Source of the DNA: Dickeya oryzae
GTDB taxonomy: Bacteria > Pseudomonadota > Gammaproteobacteria > Enterobacterales > Enterobacteriaceae
NCBI RefSeq assembly: GCF_009372235.1
Contig: NZ_ML762920.1
Coordinates: forward strand, 837,298-901,297
DNA: 64,000 nucleotides
Reading direction: 5' to 3'
Both the position numbers and the translations under genes were made by a program. Below, in pieces: positions 57,991 through 64,000 of this stretch. A model generated the notes under the pieces. It had not been told where the DNA came from, ran no database searches, and saw only the letters and a list, made by a program, of their open reading frames with translations. Numbering within the stretch: position 1 is the first letter of the stretch; the number at the start of each line of letters is the position of its first letter.

Positions 57991-59181
57991 ATGAATACTG
58001 AGATAGCGTTATCCGCCAGCCAGCAAAATAACAATATTCTCCGTCTTGCCACCGCTCAGGCGCTGGCGGGTGCCAACTCAGTTGTCTTTTACACCACGGG
58101 CGCGATTGTTGGTAATGCCATTGCCCCTGACAGCACGCTGGCGACACTGCCGATAACGGTGTTTGTTTTGGGGATGGCGGCGTGCATTTTGCCATTCGGG
58201 GCGCTGGCCAAAAAGCAGGGCCGCAAAGCCGTATTTATGGCAGGGACAGGCTCCGGTATCGCCACAGGGCTGACGGCCGCGTTGGCGGTCGTCATTGGCT
58301 CTTTTTGGCTGTTTTGTCTGGCTGCATTTATGGGCGGAGCCTATGCCGCGGTAGCGCTCTCGTTTCGTTTTGCCGCGACGGACGGCGTGGCGAAAGAGCG
58401 GCGGGCACGAGCCCTTTCTCTGGTCATGGGCGGCGGTGTGCTGGCTGGTGTTATCGGCCCGATGCTGGTTACCAGCACAATGAATTTCTGGCCTCCTCAT
58501 ACCTTTGCCATCACCTTCATCGCACAGGCGCTGGTTGCCGCCGTATCCGCGCTGGTGCTGCTTGGCGTCACCTCACCCGAACCGGTAGCGTACACCCAAG
58601 CCGGTGGCCGCCCGCTACGTGAGATTGTTCGCCAGCCCGGTTTTTCCCGCACGGTATTTAGCGGTGCCATTTCTTATATGCTGATGAATTTTCTGATGAC
58701 GGCTGCGCCACTTTCCATGCACATGCACGGCCTATCCCAACACGCCTCGAATCTGGGTATCCAATGGCATGTGATTGCCATGTACGCACCGGGCTTTTTT
58801 ACCGGCAAACTGATCCACCACTTCGGTGCCAGACGTGTTGGTGCAGCGGGTTTAGTTATCACCGGGTTGTCAGTCATGGCAGGGTTGGCCGGAACAGACG
58901 TCATGCATTACTGGCTTTCGCTGATTTTACTGGGCATTGGCTGGAACTTTGGTTTTACCGGCGCGTCGGCGAAAATCATCGACTATCACCGCCCCGAGGA
59001 AAAAACGCAGGTGCAGTCGTTTAACGATTTCATCGTCTTTGGCGTCATGATCGTCGGGTCTTTCTCCTCCGGCGCATTGCTGAACCTTTTTGGCTGGAAT
59101 GCCGTACTGTGGGGCTCGCTGGTGCCGGTGATAGCAGCCCTTCTGGCATCAGTGATGACAAGCAGAGCCAAAGCGGCCTGA
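57991..59181 (+). CDS. MFS transporter
   Basis: Inner-membrane major facilitator of 396 residues with about twelve helices. The first helix is LATAQALAGANSVVFYTTGAIVG (in part), and the inter-helix 2-3 loop GALAKKQGRKAVF is a motif-A variant. The middle loop contains VTSPEPVAYTQAGG. It is of the YqgE/UMF-like drug-proton class, substrate unknown. CCAAGAGAAAAATCATTG precedes ATG 57991, and a TTG at 57988 abuts it. It is divergent from the DUF3750 gene. Confidence 0.9.
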   Translation: MNTEIALSASQQNNNILRLATAQALAGANSVVFYTTGAIVGNAIAPDSTLATLPITVFVLGMAACILPFGALAKKQGRKAVFMAGTGSGIATGLTAALAVVIGSFWLFCLAAFMGGAYAAVALSFRFAATDGVAKERRARALSLVMGGGVLAGVIGPMLVTSTMNFWPPHTFAITFIAQALVAAVSALVLLGVTSPEPVAYTQAGGRPLREIVRQPGFSRTVFSGAISYMLMNFLMTAAPLSMHMHGLSQHASNLGIQWHVIAMYAPGFFTGKLIHHFGARRVGAAGLVITGLSVMAGLAGTDVMHYWLSLILLGIGWNFGFTGASAKIIDYHRPEEKTQVQSFNDFIVFGVMIVGSFSSGALLNLFGWNAVLWGSLVPVIAALLASVMTSRAKAA

Positions 59182-59595
59182 CCCAAACCGCTTTAGTCAT
59201 CCCCAGAGATTCGTATGTGGTACCTGCACGGCGTTGCTCAGATGCCAATCACATTCTGTTCAGAGATAATAATCATTTGTCATTTTCGATACTGTGAATA
59301 AACGCATTGGATTTGCCACAGCCGACAGTCCTTGCATTTACGAAATCCTTTCATCCACCTGTTCATAGGGCGTTTTCTTACTACCAGTACGCTCTGGGAG
59401 GCGACAGCATAACAATGGCAGGCGTAGCCCTGCTCATTCTCATAAATAAGATAAAATTCTATATATTTGCTATTTGCACCACCACCGCCTACCCTCTCTG
59501 AAAAGGGATAAGGGACAGAAGGATACTGACAGAGGATAACCAAAGAAGGCAGGAACGCAGGCGAAGGTTTCTGCTTAATACAAGGAGAACTCGTC
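59182..59595 (+). promoter_or_regulatory. Region before the FIST operon
   Basis: These 414 bases carry no gene I can support. AT-rich stretches around 59260-59290 and 59440-59470 could hold the promoter. No clear sigma-54, FNR, NsrR or NorR site was found. The stretch ends in ACAAGGAGAACTCGTC, a strong ribosome site for the FIST gene. No obvious terminator for the MFS gene is seen. Confidence 0.4.
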
Positions 59596-60720
59596 ATGAA
59601 TTTCCAACCCAAATATGCCAGTAGCGAATTGCCGAATCCGGTCGAGGCTGTCGCTGAGTTTGCCAGCCAGATTGGCCACGAAGGCATTGATACCGTGATT
59701 TTTTTCTGTTCTCCAGACTACGACCTGGACGTTTTGGGCCGAGAGCTGAAGAACACATTCTCCTGTCCCTGTATAGGCTGTACATCCTCTGGTCAGATTG
59801 GTACCAAAGGCTTCCAGCACTCCGGGCTGTTGGGGCTCGGATTGGGCGGAGGCTTTCGTACCCGCTTTTTCATAATTCACCCGTTGGTTAATTACACCCC
59901 GGTTATAGCCGATATTGCCGAAGCCATTCGTCTTGATACGGAGGCCAGGCCGAACCTAAATCGCTTCGGCCTGCTGCTGGTAGACGGCCTTTCGATGGTT
60001 GAAGAGCGCCTGACGGCAAATCTCTACCAGCAGATAGGCAACGTTCCTATCATCGGTGGATCTGCTGGCGATGACCTGCGTTTCGAAAAGACGCACGTCT
60101 ATGATGGAAATGGACAATTCATTTCCGACGCAGCAGTCTTCGCCGTTATCGAGACCAGTTCGCCCGTCACCACCTTTAAGGTCCAGCACTTCGAACCTAG
60201 CGAGGTGGAACTCATCATCACCGAGGCCGACCCGGAGAAGAGACTCATCCTTGAGATAAACGGCGAACCTGCCGCTCAGGTTTACGCGGAGGCCCTGGGG
60301 CTCACGGTGAACGAATTGACGCCAACCGTCTTTTCCCGCAATCCGCTGGTGCTTTCTTTCGGTGATGAGCCCTACGTCCGCTCCATCCAGAAGTGGAACG
60401 AAGACCTCTCTCTCACGTGTTACTGCGCCATTGAAGAAGGGCTGATCATCGCCATCGGCAAAGCGGAGGACCCAGTCCAAACCTTCAAAGCGGCTTTTGA
60501 CAAGGTCCGTGAGACCATCCCTGATCCTGCGGTCATCATCGGTTGTGATTGCATCCTGCGTCGCCTCCAGTTCGAACAGGAAGGACTTGAACAACAGATT
60601 GGCGACGTCATGATGCAAAATCGGGTAGTGGGTTTTTCCACTTACGGCGAGCAATATAACGGATTGCACGTGAACCAGACATTCACGGGCATCGCCATCG
60701 GAGGACAAGACGTTGACTGA
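59596..60720 (+). CDS. FIST domain sensor protein
   Basis: A 374-residue soluble protein composed of FIST_N (about residues 30-225) and FIST_C (about 230-365). Hallmarks are the IGCTSSGQIG loop (60-69), IGGSAGDDLRF (153-163) and the C-terminal AVIIGCDCILRR and VVGFSTYGEQYNG blocks. There is no signal peptide or membrane helix. FIST domains bind small ligands; the NosP subgroup binds heme and senses nitric oxide with a partner kinase. Candidate ligand His residues include His75, His95 and His167, but I cannot tell whether heme is bound. It overlaps the kinase gene by 8 bases and should act as its sensory partner. Confidence 0.9.
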   Translation: MNFQPKYASSELPNPVEAVAEFASQIGHEGIDTVIFFCSPDYDLDVLGRELKNTFSCPCIGCTSSGQIGTKGFQHSGLLGLGLGGGFRTRFFIIHPLVNYTPVIADIAEAIRLDTEARPNLNRFGLLLVDGLSMVEERLTANLYQQIGNVPIIGGSAGDDLRFEKTHVYDGNGQFISDAAVFAVIETSSPVTTFKVQHFEPSEVELIITEADPEKRLILEINGEPAAQVYAEALGLTVNELTPTVFSRNPLVLSFGDEPYVRSIQKWNEDLSLTCYCAIEEGLIIAIGKAEDPVQTFKAAFDKVRETIPDPAVIIGCDCILRRLQFEQEGLEQQIGDVMMQNRVVGFSTYGEQYNGLHVNQTFTGIAIGGQDVD

Positions 60721-61828
60721 AGAAATATTTTCCGAAACGTCCACCATAGGGCTGTCCGTCGCCGAATACGAACGTAAGCTCGCCGCCCGGGACAAAACCA
60801 TCGACGTACTTAAGCGCCGCATCGCACAAGAGGCGAGGCACAGTCACGCAACACCGTTTGCCATCCTGGAGCAGAACGTGGGCCTGGAGAAGGTGGTCGC
60901 CCGCAAGACCCTGGAGTTGGAGAATGAACGGCAAGAGTTAGAAAAAGCCCTGACCGAGTTGCGCTTCACCCAGGCCCAGTTGCTGCAGGCGCAGAAGATG
61001 GAGTCGATAGGCCAACTCGCCGCCGGCATCGCCCACGAAATCAACACGCCAACCCAATACGTCTGTGACAATGTGGGGTTCGTTAAGACCGCCACCATTT
61101 CCCTGCTCAGCTTGTTGGACTCCGCTCTGGCTCTGGCCGAGACGGCGCGAGAAAAAATGACTGAAGATCCCACGGTGGTGGCATTCGACGCGGCCCTCAG
61201 GCGCACTAAAGTGGAGTTCCTGCGCCGCCAGATCCCAAGCGCTTTAGACGAATCACTTGAAGGACTGGGTCATATAGCCAAGATAGTGGCCGCCATGAAG
61301 GAGTTCTCCCATCCGTCTCATAACGAGAAGGAAATGGTAGACGTGCGCGAGATCATCAACACGACGGTAACCGTCGCCCGCAATGAATGGAAATACGTGG
61401 CGGAACTTGAGACACACTTCGAGGACGACTTGCCGCAACTGCCGTGTCTGCGTGACATGATTAGTCAGGCCATTCTCAATCTGGTAGTGAACGCTGCCCA
61501 CGCCATCGCAGATACCATCCAGGAAGGCGTCAAAGAGAAAGGCCATATCATCGTATCAGCAGCACGAAATGGCGAGCATATGGAGATCCGAATCAAAGAC
61601 GATGGCAGCGGTATTCCAGCCGGGATCCGCAGCCGCATCTTCGATCCCTTCTTCACGACCAAAGCCGTAGGCAAAGGCACAGGCCAGGGTCTCGCCATTG
61701 TCTATTCGACTGTGGTAGACAAACATGACGGGCAGATCCGCTGCGAGTCGCAAGAGGGTGTGGGCACAACGTTCATCCTGCAACTGCCCCTTCACTGCCA
61801 CAAAGAGGATTGCCCTGCATGCAAGTGA
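60713..61828 (+). CDS. Soluble sensor histidine kinase
   Basis: A 371-residue kinase with no membrane helix or PAS domain. It starts at TTG 60713, with GGAGG 8 bases upstream inside the FIST gene. Residues about 15-95 form a coiled coil ([20 protein letters not shown]). The dimerisation box [17 protein letters not shown] has His108. The ATPase domain has [12 protein letters not shown] (N box), DDGSGIP and [21 protein letters not shown] short Cys-rich tail, [10 protein letters not shown], ends the protein. Lacking its own sensor, it should take its input from the FIST protein and pass phosphate to the two receivers downstream. Confidence 0.93.
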   Translation: MTEEIFSETSTIGLSVAEYERKLAARDKTIDVLKRRIAQEARHSHATPFAILEQNVGLEKVVARKTLELENERQELEKALTELRFTQAQLLQAQKMESIGQLAAGIAHEINTPTQYVCDNVGFVKTATISLLSLLDSALALAETAREKMTEDPTVVAFDAALRRTKVEFLRRQIPSALDESLEGLGHIAKIVAAMKEFSHPSHNEKEMVDVREIINTTVTVARNEWKYVAELETHFEDDLPQLPCLRDMISQAILNLVVNAAHAIADTIQEGVKEKGHIIVSAARNGEHMEIRIKDDGSGIPAGIRSRIFDPFFTTKAVGKGTGQGLAIVYSTVVDKHDGQIRCESQEGVGTTFILQLPLHCHKEDCPACK

Positions 61829-62916
61829 TGTTCGTCGATGACGAAAGTCGGGTGCTCTCCGGTATTGAACGGGCTCTCATGATGCAAGACACCGACTGGG
61901 AGTGTCGCTTCGCCAATAGTGGACAAGAAGCGCTTGCGATGCTGGAAGAAAAACCGGCTGACGTGGTGGTATCCGACATGCGCATGCCCTTCATGGATGG
62001 TGCAGAGCTGCTTTCTCAGGTACGCAATCGTTGGCCCGGCACAATACGTATCATCCTGTCTGGCTACTCTGAACCTGAAGCCACCTTGCGCATGCTGGAC
62101 GCGGCCCATCGCTTTGTTCCCAAACCCTGCGACAGCACGGTGCTGCAAGCGATGATGAGCAACGCCCTGGCCCTGCGAGACCGGTTTAAGGACCCAGCTC
62201 TGGTCGAGATAGTGGGCCGCACCAGTCAACTACCTGCAGCGCCCAACGTGTTCACCGAAATATGCCGCCTCCTTACCAACCCTGACAGCGATACACGGCA
62301 GATAACCGAGCTTCTGGGCCGTGATCCGGCCTTGAGTGCCAAGATTATGCAGCTTGCTAACTCGGCCTATTTCTCCAGAGGCGGTCAAATTAATGATATC
62401 GGTAACGCCATTACCCACCTGGGCCTGGATCAGGTGAAGCTGCTCGTCCTGTCTTCTCAGGTTCCGGCAGATGCGAAGACGGCCCCTTATGTAGACCAGC
62501 TACAACAGCACGCCCTGCTCGCCTCCACCCTGGCCGCCCGCATTTCCGGCCATCAGGGACCAGAAGCGACCGCCGCCTTACTCGCCAATATTGCGCTGCT
62601 GATCCCCGAACTGAGGGAGCCCGACTATCAAGACACCACAACTCGCGGCAATACCTCCGTACAGGCTGCGGCAAGCGCGTATCTGTTGGCTTTGTGGGGA
62701 TTACCCATGGATATCGTGGAAGCTGTGGCGTGTCACCAGCAGCCATCCCGTTTCGCGAATAACGCCTCCGGCGTAGCTGGTACCGTACATGTCGCGGTCG
62801 CTCTTGCCAATAACAGCGATCTCGATCTGGACTATCTAGAACAAACTGGCGTGCTGAACAAGCTGCCCTTGTGGCAGAAAATGCTCGCCCACACGCAGGA
62901 AACTCTCAATGACTGA
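61819..62916 (+). CDS. Response regulator with HDOD output domain
   Basis: A 365-residue regulator. The receiver has the acidic pair FVDDES, phosphorylated Asp53 in VSDMRMPFMDG and Lys102. The HDOD domain (about residues 135-330) opens LPAAPNVFTEICRLL and has RDPALSAKIMQLANSAYFS and AITHLGLDQVKLLVLS. HDOD domains lack catalytic HD residues and act as adaptors. ATG 61819 (GAGG about 10 bases upstream) lies inside the kinase 3' end; TTG 61810 is an alternative. It overlaps the next gene by 8 bases. Confidence 0.93.
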   Translation: MQVMFVDDESRVLSGIERALMMQDTDWECRFANSGQEALAMLEEKPADVVVSDMRMPFMDGAELLSQVRNRWPGTIRIILSGYSEPEATLRMLDAAHRFVPKPCDSTVLQAMMSNALALRDRFKDPALVEIVGRTSQLPAAPNVFTEICRLLTNPDSDTRQITELLGRDPALSAKIMQLANSAYFSRGGQINDIGNAITHLGLDQVKLLVLSSQVPADAKTAPYVDQLQQHALLASTLAARISGHQGPEATAALLANIALLIPELREPDYQDTTTRGNTSVQAAASAYLLALWGLPMDIVEAVACHQQPSRFANNASGVAGTVHVAVALANNSDLDLDYLEQTGVLNKLPLWQKMLAHTQETLND

Positions 62917-64000
62917 AACTGCCTTGCCCCGGGTGCTGTGCGTAGACGATGAACCTAATGTCCTCGCCGCGATGGAACGTAACCTCTTTGGCGAATTCGA
63001 TGTAGTAGTAGCTCCCAGTGGTGAAGCTGGTCTGGACGCCGTTCGCTGGGGCAAGCGTTTTGCCGTGATCATGTCCGACATGCGTATGCCTGGCATGGAC
63101 GGTGCCACTTTCCTGTCCAAAGCGCGGGAAATCTCCCCCGACAGCGTGCGCATTCTTCTCACCGGGCAGGCCGATGTGGAATCCTCCATCGCGGCCATCA
63201 ACAAAGGGGCCATCTTCCGCTACCTCTGCAAACCTTGCCCCAAGGAGGATCTGGTTTCAACGCTTAACGACGCCGTCAGCCAGTACCGCCTAATCTGCGC
63301 GGAAAAAGAATTATTGGAAACCACCCTTACCGCCTCGGTCAAAACGCTGACCGACGTACTCGCTATGGTTGCTCCATGGGCTTTCCAGCGTGCAGCTTTC
63401 GCCCAGTCTTGTGTCCGCCACGCACTGCCTAAGCTAGAGTGGCCCGATGCCTGGATATACACCATTGCCGCCTCATTGAGCCAAATCGGCTGCGTTGGTA
63501 TCCCCATCGACATCGTCCAGGCCGATGCAGCTCAGCGCGAGCTATCGGAGGACGAGAAAAAACTCCTTCTGGAACACCCGGATGTCGCCGGTCGTCTGGT
63601 AGAACACATTCCCCGCCTTGAGCTGGTAGCCGAGATTATCCGCCATCAGGCCAGGACGGCCCCGTCCACCGCCCCCACAGAGGTTATCCGCGGCGCTCAC
63701 CTCTTGCGTGCCGCTCTCGAGCTGGAACGTCATGCGGCCCGGGGACTAGGTCTGGAACACCCGGGAGAAATTCTGCGCGCGGTAAAGCCGCCGATCCCCG
63801 AGTACATCATCAAAACCCTGACTAATTTTCGCGCTAACGTGGCCGGCGTTCGCTCTGCACGTATTAGCGAATTGAAGCCCGGCTGGGTGGTGGATGAAGA
63901 CATCCGGACCACCAACGACTTAATGGTGCTCACCAAAGGCCATGAACTCACTGACACCGCGATTTCCGCTCTTCAGCGTCTCCTCGCTGTCAACGCCGTC
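62909..64000 (+). CDS. Response regulator with degenerate HD-GYP-like domain (runs off window)
   Basis: At least 364 residues, continuing past the right edge. The receiver (1-125) has Asp57 in IMSDMRMPGMDG and Lys108 in CKPC, RpfG-like. The second domain follows the HD-GYP layout: SLSQIGCVGIPIDIV stands where LLHDIGKIGIPDEIL is expected, then EHPDVAGRLVEHIPRLELVAEIIRHQ. The HD pair is replaced by Ser191-Gln192 and the GYP motif is absent, so c-di-GMP hydrolysis is unlikely. A C-terminal region (about 310-350) resembles the strand-rich tail seen in related regulators. Overlap with the HDOD gene shows one operon. Confidence 0.9.
   Translation, partial: MTETALPRVLCVDDEPNVLAAMERNLFGEFDVVVAPSGEAGLDAVRWGKRFAVIMSDMRMPGMDGATFLSKAREISPDSVRILLTGQADVESSIAAINKGAIFRYLCKPCPKEDLVSTLNDAVSQYRLICAEKELLETTLTASVKTLTDVLAMVAPWAFQRAAFAQSCVRHALPKLEWPDAWIYTIAASLSQIGCVGIPIDIVQADAAQRELSEDEKKLLLEHPDVAGRLVEHIPRLELVAEIIRHQARTAPSTAPTEVIRGAHLLRAALELERHAARGLGLEHPGEILRAVKPPIPEYIIKTLTNFRANVAGVRSARISELKPGWVVDEDIRTTNDLMVLTKGHELTDTAISALQRLLAVNAV

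Noticed and set aside
59280-59687. 135-codon minus-strand ORF before the FIST gene
   Set aside because: It overlaps the FIST start region antisense, lacks a ribosome site and shows no recognisable domain.
1-64000. CRISPR arrays, integrases, transposases, phage genes
   Set aside because: No regularly spaced repeats and no recombinase or phage motifs were seen on either strand.

Overview
The window looks like the chromosome of an enterobacterium of the Pectobacteriaceae, most likely Dickeya or a close relative. Gene blocks keep the order and near-identical protein lengths known from Escherichia coli (ppiB-lpxH, purEK, sdaCB, ppk-ppx-yfgG, yccA-tusE-yccX-hspQ-yccU-yccT-mgsA-helD-yccF-yccS-sxy-sulA-ompA, mdtABCD-baeSR, trhP-cyaR). 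They are joined differently from E. coli and interleaved with genes E. coli lacks. The genus is an inference from gene content; no rRNA or species marker is present. I saw no CRISPR array, integrase, transposase or complete insertion sequence.

Layout. 1-955: 5' part of cysS (minus). 1.2-5.0 kb: a DoxX protein, ppiB, lpxH and purEK behind a PurR box. 5.5-8.3 kb: serine uptake and deamination (sdaC-sdaB), followed by two terminators and a possible small RNA. 8.6-9.8 kb: an orphan XRE regulator and an unrecognised secreted protein. 10.1-18.6 kb: long-form phosphate permease genes pstCAB (no pstS, no phoU) divergent from ppk-ppx. 18.8-21.4 kb: small genes (yfgG, ybiI, uspF, DUF4186, a cysteine hydrolase) and tRNA-Ser(UGA). 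21.6-33.3 kb: the yccA-to-ompA block, with a CpxR box at yccA, a sigma-32 promoter at hspQ and a LexA box at sulA. 34.0-36.4 kb: an aldo/keto reductase and nupC. 36.6-47.7 kb: the mdtABCD-baeSR drug efflux operon behind a BaeR box. 47.9-50.6 kb: a glutathionyl-hydroquinone reductase, trhP and the CRP-dependent sRNA CyaR. 50.6-52.9 kb: psiE and a TPP-riboswitch-controlled thiMD operon.

53.0-64.0 kb is the accessory part. It starts with a deletion scar that removed the 5' ends of a LysR gene and a divergent NAD(P)H-quinone oxidoreductase-like gene. Next come a LysR regulator divergent from a three-gene set (carboxymuconolactone decarboxylase-like, tautomerase-like, DUF4865), a VOC protein, and a DUF3750 lipoprotein-like/membrane gene divergent from an MFS transporter across a 15-bp tandem repeat. 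The window ends in a tightly overlapping cytoplasmic signalling operon: FIST sensor, soluble histidine kinase, HDOD response regulator, and a response regulator whose HD-GYP-type domain has lost its HD motif (cut by the window end). This last operon is the best candidate for an undescribed system. It resembles in outline the NosP (FIST)/kinase/degenerate HD-GYP nitric-oxide circuits known from Shewanella and relatives, but with an HDOD output.
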